In this document: positions 1 to 8,050 of the stretch, one piece after another
How positions within the stretch are numbered: the stretch's first letter is position 1
Layout of the letters: the number at the start of each line of letters is the position of its first letter
Assembly: GCF_023264855.1 (NCBI RefSeq)
Contig: NZ_JAHFUW010000044.1
Coordinates: forward strand, 1 to 37,187
Reading direction: 5' to 3'
From: Herbiconiux sp.
GTDB taxonomy: Bacteria; Actinomycetota; Actinomycetes; Actinomycetales; Microbacteriaceae
Length of the DNA stretch: 37,187 nucleotides
Notes under the pieces: generated by a model
What the model was told of the DNA's origin: nothing
Databases searched by the model: none
Seen by the model: only the letters and a program-made list of their open reading frames with translations
Translations under genes and position numbers: made by a program

Positions 1-22
1 CCCTATGAGCGCCGTTATAGGG
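1..22. other. Short stem-loop at the window edge
   Basis: CCCTAT (1-6) and ATAGGG (17-22) are perfect inverted repeats around a 10-nt loop. The hairpin lies just past the stop of the leftmost minus-strand glycosyltransferase, so it could be part of a terminator, but there is no T-run. The stem may extend beyond the window. Confidence 0.3.
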
Positions 23-47
23 CCAAAATCGACGGCTCGCGAAGAGT

Positions 48-830
48 TCAGCTTCGAGCGCGGCGGGCGGCTCGGGCCCGGCGGGCGACACGCGCGCGGC
101 GCGACGCCTCGGCGGTGAGGCGGGCGAAGCGGCGGCGGGCGGCGAGGATGGTGGGGAGGCCGCGGATGCCCAGGGGGGTCTGGTTGCTGTCGTGCAGGCG
201 GCGTTCGACGACGACCTCGTCGAGGTGACGGATGCTGTGGCGCACGTTGCCGGTGATGGCGATCCAGATGTCGTGCGACTCGGTGACGTACTCGGGGATC
301 GGCAGGATGCCGCCGTCGATCGCCTCGCGCCGGAAACCCATGGCGCATCCGAAATACGGCCGATAGCCGATCATGATCGCGAACAGGTTGGCCAGGTACC
401 GGCGCGAGCCCCGGGCCCGCAGCGGCGGGTACCAGAGCCGGGCCCCGTTCCGGCCGAGGATGCTGTGGTTGCCGGCGACCACGAGCGAGCGGGAGAGGCC
501 GGCGATCATGAGCTCGTGGCGGCCGGGGGTCCACACGTCGTCTTGGTCGGAGAGGAACACGAAGCGGCCCCGCGCCCGGCGGATGGCGGCCTCGAAGGCG
601 CGCACGTAGCCGACGTTCGTGTCGGTCTTGGTGAGGAACACCCGGGACTCGCCGAGCCGGTCGATGGTCGAGACGATCACCGCGGCCGTGTCGTCGGGCG
701 AGCAGTCGTCGACGATCACGAGTTCGTCGTCGGGCCCCAGCTGCGCCACGATCGACTCGATCTGCTCGGCGACGTACTCGGCGCCCTTGTAGGTGGCCAT
801 GCAGACACTGGCCCGGATGCCGCGGCTCAT
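48..830 (-). CDS. GT2 family glycosyltransferase
   Basis: 260-aa cytoplasmic GT-A glycosyltransferase that probably adds one sugar to a lipid-linked polysaccharide intermediate. The N-terminus has the GT2 nucleotide-binding strand (VCMATYKGAEYVAEQIESI, then ELVIVDDCSPDDT). The metal-binding region reads FLSDQDDVW near residue 90, a form common in rhamnosyltransferase-like GT2 enzymes. A likely acceptor-side motif is ESHDIW. The C-terminus is an Arg/Ala-rich tail, which may hold the protein to the membrane (inference). The ATG at 830 was chosen because it gives the canonical short GT2 N-terminus and overlaps the stop of the upstream flippase gene by 4 nt (ATGA), so the two are translationally coupled. 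Donor and acceptor cannot be read from sequence. Confidence 0.9.
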   Translation of the reverse strand: MSRGIRASVCMATYKGAEYVAEQIESIVAQLGPDDELVIVDDCSPDDTAAVIVSTIDRLGESRVFLTKTDTNVGYVRAFEAAIRRARGRFVFLSDQDDVWTPGRHELMIAGLSRSLVVAGNHSILGRNGARLWYPPLRARGSRRYLANLFAIMIGYRPYFGCAMGFRREAIDGGILPIPEYVTESHDIWIAITGNVRHSIRHLDEVVVERRLHDSNQTPLGIRGLPTILAARRRFARLTAEASRRARVARRARAARRARS

Positions 831-2179
831 GCGATCCCTTTCGGCTCGTCGGTGGGAGAAGGAGCGCCGGCGGGAGGGGAGGTGTGGCCGGAACCGGCCG
901 CGCGATCCGACTTCCGCGGCCGCAGTGCCAGGTAGTGGATCGCGAGCCCCGCGAGCGGACCGAGCAGAAGGCTCAGCACCGCGCGCAGTTCGATCGGCAG
1001 GGGCAGCAGCAGGAGGAGAACGGCCAGCACCGTCGCCGCGATCCACCCGCCCGAGTAGGCGCGGTGCTTGTCGAGCGCGAGGCACAGCGCGCCCGTGATG
1101 GTGACCAGGGCGAGCATCCCAGCGGCCAGCACCAGGCCGGCGACGGTCCAGGAGCCGACGACGTAGTCGGGCCCGTACACGAGCGTCAGCAGCCACGGCC
1201 CGAGCAGCCCGCCGAGCACCGCTCCCCCCACCGCGATCAGCGCGATCAGGCGGCCCACCGGTGCGAGCGCCCGCAACCCGGCCGAGCGGTTGTTCACGAA
1301 GTGCGCGATCGCCACGCCCTGATAGGCGTTCAGCGGGATCAGCAGCGGCGCCCGGGTGAAGCTGATCGCCAGCAGCAACCCGGCGGCCGCGCGATAGACC
1401 TCGTGACTCGAGGTGAGGCTGAGCAGCACGGGGAAGCCCACCACCAGCACCGCACTGGAGCCGGAGGCCAGGCAGGCGTGCCCCACCCGCTTCAGGAAGT
1501 CGCCGAGGCCGGCGTCGGCCCGCGCCCGCCCTGCCGAGCGCAGCGTGGGCGAGAACAGCAGCCCGATCAGCCAGGCCAGTGTCGAGATGCTCGCCGCCAC
1601 GGCGAAGCCGGCCACGGTCGCCGCCACGACGGCGGCCGCGCCCACCAGGGCCAGCCGCAGCAGCGAGTCTCCGATCAGCAGGCGCGTGTAGGTCGACCAC
1701 TGCAGCCGCCCACCCAGGATGCCCACGATCGTGGCGTGGCCGGAGAACAGCGCGACCCCGCAGCTGAGTGGCACGGCGAGCGCGGTGGAGTCGGGCCCGA
1801 GCACGAGGGGTGCCCACCAGAACCCGGTCGCCCACAGCAGCACGCCGATCGTGACGCCCACCACGAGGCCCACGGGAAGCATCCGGGGCTCACGCCGCTC
1901 GGCCGCCGGGCGGGGGTCGCGGTCGCTGACGTGCACGGCACGCGTGGTCTCGGCCGACAGGCCGCCCAGGATGCCGAACCAGACGAACAGGAACGACCAG
2001 AAGGTGAGGAAGACGGTGGCGGATGCGACATCCGCACCGAAGGCGATCGGCACGATCAGCAGAACCGCGAAACCGACACCCGCGGAGATCAGCGAGGCCG
2101 CACCGACGCCCACGAACGAGCGGCGGCCGATGGTGGGGCCGGATGCGGAACCGTCCTGGGCACCGCTCGGATCGGTCAT
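827..2179 (-). CDS. Wzx-like polysaccharide flippase (MATE/MVF-type membrane protein)
   Basis: 450-aa polytopic inner-membrane protein with about 12 hydrophobic segments, the usual size of Wzx/RfbX-type O-unit flippases. The first two segments follow a short polar N-terminus (MTDPSGAQDG...). Later segments carry small residues and scattered Arg/Lys, as in the MOP superfamily. The C-terminal tail is polar (RPRKSDRAAG). Its position next to three GT2 genes supports a role in flipping undecaprenyl-linked oligosaccharide across the membrane. The ATG at 2179 was chosen because a TATGCT -10 box lies 8 nt upstream and no upstream in-frame start has better support. Assignment is from topology and context rather than from a diagnostic motif; a lipid II flippase-like or other MOP transporter is possible. 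Confidence 0.8.
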   Translation of the reverse strand: MTDPSGAQDGSASGPTIGRRSFVGVGAASLISAGVGFAVLLIVPIAFGADVASATVFLTFWSFLFVWFGILGGLSAETTRAVHVSDRDPRPAAERREPRMLPVGLVVGVTIGVLLWATGFWWAPLVLGPDSTALAVPLSCGVALFSGHATIVGILGGRLQWSTYTRLLIGDSLLRLALVGAAAVVAATVAGFAVAASISTLAWLIGLLFSPTLRSAGRARADAGLGDFLKRVGHACLASGSSAVLVVGFPVLLSLTSSHEVYRAAAGLLLAISFTRAPLLIPLNAYQGVAIAHFVNNRSAGLRALAPVGRLIALIAVGGAVLGGLLGPWLLTLVYGPDYVVGSWTVAGLVLAAGMLALVTITGALCLALDKHRAYSGGWIAATVLAVLLLLLPLPIELRAVLSLLLGPLAGLAIHYLALRPRKSDRAAGSGHTSPPAGAPSPTDEPKGIA

Positions 2180-2187
2180 AAGGTGCA

Positions 2188-2193
2188 AGCATA
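2188..2193 (-). promoter_or_regulatory. -10 box TATGCT for the flippase-GT2 operon
   Basis: On the minus strand TATGCT is followed by 8 nt and the ATG of the flippase. This fits a leaderless or nearly leaderless transcript. No clear -35 was seen. Confidence 0.45.
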
Positions 2194-2235
2194 GTAGTCG
2201 CCGTCTCGGAGGTTCCGGGGCGCCAGGGAGGTTCT

Positions 2236-3252
2236 GTGAACGCCGCCACCACCCCCGGTCGACCGGGCGCCGCCGACACCGCACCGGATGCACTGCGCAC
2301 GGTCGCGGCCGTCGTGACCGCCTTCCGGGCGGGCGAGAACCTGGTGGAGCTGGTGGAGACGCTCGCTCCCGTGCTCGGCGCGGTCGTCGTGGTCGACGAC
2401 GGCAGCGGCACCGGATCGGACGCCGTGCTGGCTCGGGCCCAAGCCGCCGGCGCGACCGTGGTTCGGCATCCGCAGAACCGCGGAATCGCCGCCGCGCTGA
2501 ACACCGGCATCGCCGCGGCACGCGCCGCCGGCGGCAGCGCACCCGTCGGCACCACCCCGCCCGCGCCGGCCGCCCCCGCCCCAGCACCCGCCTTCGTACT
2601 CACCCTCGACCAGGACTCCCGCATCGATGCCGCGCTGATCCAGCGCCTGGTCGCGACCGCCCGGGACGCGGCCTCAGCCGGACTCCCGGTCGGCCTCGTC
2701 GCCCCCGCCCGCATCGAAGGGCTGCCCTCGGCCGCCGTCTCGAGCGAGAAGGGCTTCCTGATCGGCGGAACCCCCATCCAGTCCGGCATGCTCATCCCCG
2801 TCGACACCGTGGATGCCGTCGGCCCGTTCGCCGAAGCCCTCTTCATCGACGGGGTCGACACCGACTTCGCGTTGCGGGTGACCGCATCCGGCCGCCGCGT
2901 ACTGCTGGCCATGGGCACCGAGCTCGGCCACAGCCTCGGCGAGCGTCACACCCCCCGCCTGCTCGGCCGCCCCGTCGCCCTCGGCGGCGCGCCCGTGGCC
3001 CTCGTCGTGAGCAAGCCGTTCCGCTACTACTACCTCGTGCGCAACCGCATCCTGCTGAACCGCCGCTACGGCCGCAGCCACCGTGCCTGGACCGTGCAGC
3101 AGACCCTCGCCGACCTCCGCCACTGCGTCATCGTGCAGCTGCTCCTGCCCGGCCGCCGCGCCCGGGGCCGCGCGATGCTTGCCGGTCTCCGCGCCGGCTG
3201 GGCCGGCCGGGCCGGCCGCATCCCCTCCCCCGTGGAGGCTCAGCTCCGCTGA
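2236..3252 (+). CDS. GT2 glycosyltransferase, rhamnosyltransferase (RfbF)-like
   Basis: 338-aa GT2 enzyme. It has the nucleotide-binding strand ending in VVVVDDGSGTGSD, the N-R/G-I-A-A-A-L-N-T-G motif (QNRGIAAALNTGI), and a metal-binding LTLDQDSRID. These are typical of the RfbF/WbbL-like rhamnosyltransferase branch. A Pro/Ala-rich insert (GTTPPAPAAPAPAP) splits the motif-bearing half and is unusual. The C-terminal half keeps the FIDGVDTDFALR acceptor segment and FRYYYLVRNRILLNRRY, a conserved helix of this branch. The GTG start at 2236 is supported by AGGGAGG a few bases upstream. It diverges from the flippase with 56 bp between starts. The sugar transferred is inferred from family resemblance only. 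Confidence 0.88.
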   Translation: MNAATTPGRPGAADTAPDALRTVAAVVTAFRAGENLVELVETLAPVLGAVVVVDDGSGTGSDAVLARAQAAGATVVRHPQNRGIAAALNTGIAAARAAGGSAPVGTTPPAPAAPAPAPAFVLTLDQDSRIDAALIQRLVATARDAASAGLPVGLVAPARIEGLPSAAVSSEKGFLIGGTPIQSGMLIPVDTVDAVGPFAEALFIDGVDTDFALRVTASGRRVLLAMGTELGHSLGERHTPRLLGRPVALGGAPVALVVSKPFRYYYLVRNRILLNRRYGRSHRAWTVQQTLADLRHCVIVQLLLPGRRARGRAMLAGLRAGWAGRAGRIPSPVEAQLR

Positions 3253-3314
3253 CCCTCACCCTCGCTGCGGCCGCGGCACGCGGGCTCCCAGGGCTCCTGC
3301 GGGAGGCCCGTAGC

Positions 3315-3320
3315 TATGAT
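3315..3320 (+). promoter_or_regulatory. -10 box TATGAT, leaderless-type promoter
   Basis: TATGAT is followed by exactly 7 nt and the ATG at 3328. This spacing makes the start codon the likely 5' end of the mRNA. It also decides between the ATGs at 3316 and 3328, since the first overlaps the -10 box. Confidence 0.5.
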
Positions 3321-3327
3321 GGGGGTC

Positions 3328-4089
3328 ATGCCGACCGCCCTCGAACGCACGCTGATCGTGATGCCCGCGTTCAACGAAGAAGAGGCGGTCGGGGCCGTCG
3401 TACGCGAGGTCTTCGCCACCGCTCCGGGGGTCGCCTGCCTCGTGGTCGACGACGGATCGCTCGACGCCACGGCCCGTGAGGCCGAGGCCGCCGGGGCCAC
3501 CGTGCTGCGGCTGCCGATCAACCTCGGCGTGGGCGGCGCCATGCGCGCCGGGTTCAAGTACGCCGTGGCATCCGGCTACTCCAACGTCATCCAGGTCGAC
3601 TCCGACGGGCAGCACGACCCTCGCGGCATCGAAGAGCTGGTGGCCCAGCTCGGGCGCTACGACCTCGTGCTCGGCGCCCGGTTCGCGGGCGTCGGCGACT
3701 ACGCGGTGCGCGGCCCCCGCCGCTGGGCGATGCAGGTGCTCTCGGGCATCCTGTCGAAGATCACCAAGACGAAGCTCACCGACACCACCTCCGGTTTCCG
3801 GGCCAGCGGGCCGCGCGCGGTGGCCCTGTTCGCGCAGCACTATCCCTCCGAGTACCTCGGCGACACCGTCGAGTCGCTCGTGATCGCCGCCCGCTCGGGC
3901 CTCACCGTCACCCAGGTGCCCGTCGCCATGCGGCCGCGGGCCGGCGGCGTGCCCTCGCACAACCCGTACAAAGCCGCGGTCTATCTCGGCCGCGCCGGCA
4001 TGGCCCTGTTCGTGGCCCTGATCCGCCCGCGCATCACCATCTCCGAGCCGCCGGCCTCGACCGCGGCGATCCCGGTGGTGAGCGGATGA
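3328..4089 (+). CDS. GT2 polyprenyl-phosphate sugar synthase-like (DPM1/GtrB-like)
   Basis: 253-aa GT2 enzyme of the dolichol/polyprenyl-phosphate mannose synthase type. Motifs in order are LIVMPAFNEEEAVG, CLVVDDGSLD, the NLGVGGAMRAGF donor-site loop, and VIQVDSDGQHDP with the DxD metal site. The TDTTSGFRA segment is characteristic of this family. There is no C-terminal membrane domain, so it probably works with a separate membrane partner. It likely transfers a sugar from a nucleotide donor to polyprenyl phosphate at the cytoplasmic face. Its stop overlaps the next ATG (ATGA), and the two following genes form a coupled trio with it. The ATG at 3328 is preferred to 3316 because TATGAT sits 7 nt before it. 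Confidence 0.88.
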   Translation: MPTALERTLIVMPAFNEEEAVGAVVREVFATAPGVACLVVDDGSLDATAREAEAAGATVLRLPINLGVGGAMRAGFKYAVASGYSNVIQVDSDGQHDPRGIEELVAQLGRYDLVLGARFAGVGDYAVRGPRRWAMQVLSGILSKITKTKLTDTTSGFRASGPRAVALFAQHYPSEYLGDTVESLVIAARSGLTVTQVPVAMRPRAGGVPSHNPYKAAVYLGRAGMALFVALIRPRITISEPPASTAAIPVVSG

Positions 4090-4469
4090 GCGTCGCCAGT
4101 TACATCCTCGGCATCGTCGCCGCGCTGATCGTGCTCGGCGTGGTGATCGAGTCGCTGCGCCGGCACCACCTGCGCGAGCGCCACGCCATCTGGTGGCTGG
4201 CCGCCGGCGTGATCGCCTTGATCATCGGCGTGTTCCCGAACCTGCTCGGCGCCCTGGCCGGCCTGTTCGGCGTGACGGTACCCACCAACCTGGTCTTCTT
4301 CCTCAGCATCGCGGTGCTGTTCCTGGTGTCGATCCAGCACTCGGGCGAGCTCACCGAGCTCGAGAGCGAGACCCGCACCCTGGCCGAAGCGGTCGCCCTG
4401 CAAGACCTGCGCATCAAACAGCTCGAGACGTCCCTCGCCGAGGCCCTCGAGACCCGAAGGAATCCATGA
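4086..4469 (+). CDS. DUF2304 family small membrane protein
   Basis: 127-aa protein with three hydrophobic segments (about residues 5-22, 35-52 and 60-80) and a C-terminal cytoplasmic coiled-coil-like helix rich in Glu, Leu and Arg (ELTELESETRTLAEAVALQD). This layout matches DUF2304, a family found next to DPM-like GT2 genes in many polysaccharide loci. Its biochemical role is not established. By position it may assist the preceding GT2 or the flipping of its lipid-linked product (inference). It overlaps its upstream neighbour and the downstream DUF2142 gene by ATGA at both ends, so the three proteins are likely made in fixed ratio. Confidence 0.85.
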   Translation: MSVASYILGIVAALIVLGVVIESLRRHHLRERHAIWWLAAGVIALIIGVFPNLLGALAGLFGVTVPTNLVFFLSIAVLFLVSIQHSGELTELESETRTLAEAVALQDLRIKQLETSLAEALETRRNP

Positions 4470-6193
4470 CGTTCGCCCCCGCATCATCCGGAGCCCGCTC
4501 CTACGGCCAAGGCGACGGCACGGTCTCCGCACCCGGCAGCGCCGCCGGATCGGCGTACGGCTCGCAGCCCGCCCCGCGCCGCTCCGTCTGGCGCTGGCTG
4601 CTGCTGCCCTGGATCCTGCTCTCGGTGCTCGGGGCGCTGTGGGCGCTCGCCACCCCGATCGGCGGCTCGCCCGACGAGCCCGCCCATGTGGTGAAGGCCG
4701 GCTCCGTGGTGCGCGGCGAGCTGCTGCCGAGCGAGATGATCCCGAGCGGCGGCGTGCTGCACGTGCCGGCCGCCCTCGCCTACGAGTACTCGCAGGGCTG
4801 CTTCGCGTTCTTCGCCGACGTCTCGGCCGCCTGCGCCCCGGCGTTCACCGGCGACCCGAACGAGATCGTCGAGAGCTACTCGGCCGCGAGCCTCTACAAC
4901 CCGGTCTACTACTGGATGGTGGGCTGGCCCACGCTGATCGCGCCCGACTACACGGGCATCTACGCCATGCGGATCGTCAGCGCCGTGCTCACCGCGTTCT
5001 TCCTGGCCGCGACGTTCTGGATGATCGGCGCCTGGCGCTCGCACCGCCTGCCCACGCTCGCCGTGATGGCGGCGATCACCCCCATCGTGCTCTACCTGAT
5101 GGGCACGGTGAACCCGAACACCCTGGAGTTCACCGCCGGCCTCGCCCTGTTCGCCGGCATGCTCGGCATCGTGCTGCAACCCGATCCACGACTTCTCGAC
5201 TCACGCCTGACGATGGTGGTGATCGCGGCCGCCCTGGTGTGCAACACCCGCGGCATCTCGCCGCTCTGGGTGGCGGTGCTGCTGGTGCTGCCGCTCATCC
5301 TGCTCACCGGGCGCGAGCTGGGCGCGCTGCTGAAACGCCCCGGCGTCATCATCAGCATCCTGCTGATCGCCCTCGGCGCCGTGGCGAGCATCGGCTGGAC
5401 GCTGTCCAGCAACTCGCTCGGCACCGGTCCGAGCGCGACTCCGGATGTGGTCTCCGAGGCCCCGGGCGTCGGCCTCACCCCGGTGGAGGGCTTCTTCGCC
5501 ATGATCGGCCAGTTCTACCTGCAGGCCCGGCAGATGGTGGGCATCCTGGGCTGGCTCGACACCCCGTTGCATCCGACGGTCTACTTCGTCACCTACGCCC
5601 TGGTCGGACTGCTCGCGCTCGGCACGATCATCTGGGTGCGCGGCCGCAAGCTGGTGTTCGTGATCGCGCTGGGGCTCGCGTTCTTCTTCCTGCCGCCGTT
5701 CATCCAGTCGTTCTACGTGACCAAGGGAGGGCTGATCTGGCAGGGCCGTTACACGCTCATCCTCGCCATGGCGCTGCTGCTCGGGATGGCGGCGTGCATC
5801 GCCGCATCACCGCGCTTCCTGCGCTGGACCCGCGGCCGCTGGGTGCTGACCGTCGTGGCCGTGCTGGCCGGCGCGGCCTGGACGTATGCGGTGGCCTATT
5901 CGTTCCAGACCACCATGCGCCGCTTCGCGGTCGGCTACGAGAACGAGTGGGCGCAGGTCGCCGATCCGGGCGCCTGGGTGCCGCCGCTCGGCGCCATCCC
6001 GCTCACCATCGCCTTCGCCGTCACGGCCGCACTGTTCGCCCTCTGGGTGGTGCTGGGAGGTCACGACCGCCGCCGCTCCACCTTGCAGCCCGCGACGCCC
6101 ATGGCGTTCCCGGGCGACCCCTACGGCCTGCAGACACCCCCGCCCTCCGCCGGCCGGCACCCGCTCGACCCCGCCTTCCCGACCCGCATCTGA
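4466..6193 (+). CDS. DUF2142 family membrane protein, GT-C-like glycosyltransferase candidate
   Basis: 575-aa polytopic membrane protein. A Gly/Ser/Ala-rich N-terminal cytoplasmic stretch of about 40 residues precedes the first membrane segment. The first extracytoplasmic loop holds GGSPDEPAHVVKAG, whose acidic residues match the conserved DUF2142 motif and resemble the catalytic loop of GT-C enzymes. About 10-12 further membrane segments follow, with a KGGLIWQGRY loop late in the protein. GT-C enzymes use polyprenyl-phosphate sugars on the outer face, so it is the natural user of the product of the GT2 two genes upstream (inference). The ATG at 4466 overlaps the previous stop. The C-terminal tail is Pro-rich and cytoplasmic. 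Confidence 0.85.
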   Translation: MTFAPASSGARSYGQGDGTVSAPGSAAGSAYGSQPAPRRSVWRWLLLPWILLSVLGALWALATPIGGSPDEPAHVVKAGSVVRGELLPSEMIPSGGVLHVPAALAYEYSQGCFAFFADVSAACAPAFTGDPNEIVESYSAASLYNPVYYWMVGWPTLIAPDYTGIYAMRIVSAVLTAFFLAATFWMIGAWRSHRLPTLAVMAAITPIVLYLMGTVNPNTLEFTAGLALFAGMLGIVLQPDPRLLDSRLTMVVIAAALVCNTRGISPLWVAVLLVLPLILLTGRELGALLKRPGVIISILLIALGAVASIGWTLSSNSLGTGPSATPDVVSEAPGVGLTPVEGFFAMIGQFYLQARQMVGILGWLDTPLHPTVYFVTYALVGLLALGTIIWVRGRKLVFVIALGLAFFFLPPFIQSFYVTKGGLIWQGRYTLILAMALLLGMAACIAASPRFLRWTRGRWVLTVVAVLAGAAWTYAVAYSFQTTMRRFAVGYENEWAQVADPGAWVPPLGAIPLTIAFAVTAALFALWVVLGGHDRRRSTLQPATPMAFPGDPYGLQTPPPSAGRHPLDPAFPTRI

Positions 6194-6207
6194 CACGCGG
6201 CCGCCGG

Positions 6208-6232
6208 GCCGGGCTCGGCGGCGCAGCCCGGC
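6208..6232. terminator. GC-rich stem-loop after the DUF2142 operon
   Basis: GCCGGGCT (6208-6215) pairs with AGCCCGGC (6225-6232) around a 9-nt loop, starting 15 nt after the DUF2142 stop. There is no U-tract, so this is a candidate terminator or mRNA 3' stabiliser only. The rest of 6194-6346 holds the promoter and palindromes of the next operon. Confidence 0.4.
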
Positions 6233-6294
6233 GGAGCCCGGCGGAGATCCCCGTGGTTCCGGGCCGAGCGCCGTGTCGCGGGTGGCGAAGCGCG

Positions 6295-6328
6295 GTGATC
6301 ACACAGCAGCAACGTCGGTGAAACACCG
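6295..6328. promoter_or_regulatory. Two palindromes upstream of the catabolic operon (candidate operators)
   Basis: GTGATCAC (6295-6302) is a perfect 8-bp palindrome. CGGTG-AAA-CACCG (6316-6328) is a perfect inverted repeat that ends 6 nt before the -10 box. GntR/HutC-type regulators bind short inverted repeats of the GT...AC kind, and a GntR/UTRA gene ends this operon, so the second repeat is a plausible operator (inference). Confidence 0.4.
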
Positions 6329-6334
6329 CCCGCC

Positions 6335-6340
6335 TACGCT
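6335..6340 (+). promoter_or_regulatory. -10 box TACGCT, leaderless-type promoter
   Basis: TACGCT is followed by 6 nt and the ATG at 6347. No Shine-Dalgarno sequence precedes this ATG, so a leaderless transcript is likely. The inverted repeat CGGTG-AAA-CACCG sits where RNA polymerase or a repressor would contact the promoter. Confidence 0.5.
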
Positions 6341-6346
6341 TCGGGA

Positions 6347-8026
6347 ATGGCCTCCACCCCTGCCGCTCGCGCTCGCATCGTGATCTTCTCCGGCCCGCGC
6401 GCCACCATCCAGAACAGTCCCGCCCTGCGCACCAGCCAGTCGGTGCGCCGCGACCGCGGTCTCGCCGGGGCCGACACGGGTCTCCCCGAATCGCTGCGCG
6501 CGCAGCAGCTGGCCGCGCCGGTCACCGTCTACGTGTCGGCGTTCTCGGCGCATCCGCTCGAAAAGGATGCCGCCGAGCTCTACGGCCCCGTCGACGGCTG
6601 GCTCGATCCGGAGACCGGCGCGTTCTCGACCGAGGAATCCACCGGCGCCACTCCCGTCTACAGGGTCACCCTCGACCCGGCCGACGGCCCCTTCCCCCTC
6701 CCCTACGCCGCCACGCAGGCGAACGGGCAGCCATGGGACGGGCCCTTCGACGACGCCGGCACCGCGCGCCAGCTGTTCTATCCCGACGCCTCGCGGATCG
6801 TGCGCGAGATCGATCACTTCGGGCTCGACGGCTACGGCGCCAACAACCTGATGAGTGACTTGGCCGACTTCGACTTCGTGCGCGCGGCGCCCTCCGGCGG
6901 CTACACCAAGGGGCAGCCCGCCGCCGAACGCACCGACACCCCGACGCCCGCCGGTCACCGCGGCGAACCGGGCGACCTCGCCCCCGAGACGCTCGGCGAG
7001 CACTTCTTCCCCTACATGCCGATGCGGCAGGAACCGGCGCTGCCGACGCTCGCCGCCCTCACGAACATCGTCTTCGACACCCTCGCCGCCGGCGACTATG
7101 ACGGCGCCATCTGGCTCGAGGGCAGCCCCACCACCGAAGAGACGGTCTACTGGTTCAACCTGCTCATCCCCACCACGAAGCCCCTGATCGGCAACTGCTC
7201 GCAGTACGGCCACGGGGTGTTCGGCAACGACGGCGACCACAACCTGGTGCAGTCGGCCACCTACATCGCCTCGAAGGTGTGGGCGGATGCCGAGGGCCAC
7301 GACCGCGTCGGCGCCGTGATGATCCAGAACGGCCAGGTCTTCACCTCCCGCGAGGTGCAGAAGGCGGATGCCCGCCCCGGCGGCTACATCGCCTACGGCG
7401 GTCACGGCGGCATCGTGGGCAACACGGTCGAGGAGCCGGTGCTCTCGTTCGTACCGGTGGCCCGGCACACCCACACCTCGGCTCTGTCGCTCGATCAGCT
7501 GCCCACCGCCGTCACCGGCATCCACGGGTCGCCCGTGCCCACGCGTGACGAGAACGGTCACCTGCTCGCCGACGCGCTGCCCAAGGTCACGATCGCGCGC
7601 TACGTGAACTACGGCCAGGACGACTTCTCCGACTCCGCCGACAGCGAGGTCGAGATCCTCGCCCGCATCCAGAAGAACCTGCGCGACCATCCGCTCTCGG
7701 GCATCGTGGCCGAGGGATCGGCCCCGTACGGCGGCGTGTACGAGTCGATGCGCGCCGCGCTGCTGCAGGGCGTGTTCCGCGGCATGCCTGTCGTGGCCGT
7801 CGGTCGTGGCGGCGGCGGCTACGCCTTCGGCCAGTCGACGCTCGGCGGTCTGCTCATCCGCGGCAGCAACCTCTCGGCGCCGAAGGCGCGCATCCTGCTG
7901 ATGGCGAGCCTGCTGAAGTTCGGCGCGCTGCCGGTTCCGGCCGATCCGGATGCTCCGACCCCCGCCGAGCTCGACGCCATCCGCCAGAAGGTGGCCGAGT
8001 ACCAGGCCGTCTTCGACACGCACTGA
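6347..8026 (+). CDS. Asparaginase-fold amidohydrolase-like protein, divergent catalytic motifs
   Basis: 559-aa cytoplasmic protein whose centre resembles the L-asparaginase family. LEGSPTTEET (residues 257-266) lines up with the asparaginase GTDTMEET block, and GNDGDHNLVQSA (about 293-304) lines up with the DGPxNL block. The C-terminal half keeps SGIVAEGSAPYGGVYESM, like the family's second domain. The key Thr-Asp pair of asparaginases is replaced by Ser-Pro, and the N-terminal GGTI site reads SGPRAT. It is also about 200 residues longer than a normal asparaginase. It may therefore act on another amide or ureide, or have lost this chemistry. It is first in a tight operon with two flavin oxygenases and a GntR regulator, suggesting hydrolysis of a ring-opened product (inference). 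Confidence 0.72.
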   Translation: MASTPAARARIVIFSGPRATIQNSPALRTSQSVRRDRGLAGADTGLPESLRAQQLAAPVTVYVSAFSAHPLEKDAAELYGPVDGWLDPETGAFSTEESTGATPVYRVTLDPADGPFPLPYAATQANGQPWDGPFDDAGTARQLFYPDASRIVREIDHFGLDGYGANNLMSDLADFDFVRAAPSGGYTKGQPAAERTDTPTPAGHRGEPGDLAPETLGEHFFPYMPMRQEPALPTLAALTNIVFDTLAAGDYDGAIWLEGSPTTEETVYWFNLLIPTTKPLIGNCSQYGHGVFGNDGDHNLVQSATYIASKVWADAEGHDRVGAVMIQNGQVFTSREVQKADARPGGYIAYGGHGGIVGNTVEEPVLSFVPVARHTHTSALSLDQLPTAVTGIHGSPVPTRDENGHLLADALPKVTIARYVNYGQDDFSDSADSEVEILARIQKNLRDHPLSGIVAEGSAPYGGVYESMRAALLQGVFRGMPVVAVGRGGGGYAFGQSTLGGLLIRGSNLSAPKARILLMASLLKFGALPVPADPDAPTPAELDAIRQKVAEYQAVFDTH

Positions 8027-8050
8027 TCTCCCGACCGATAGGAGCACCAC

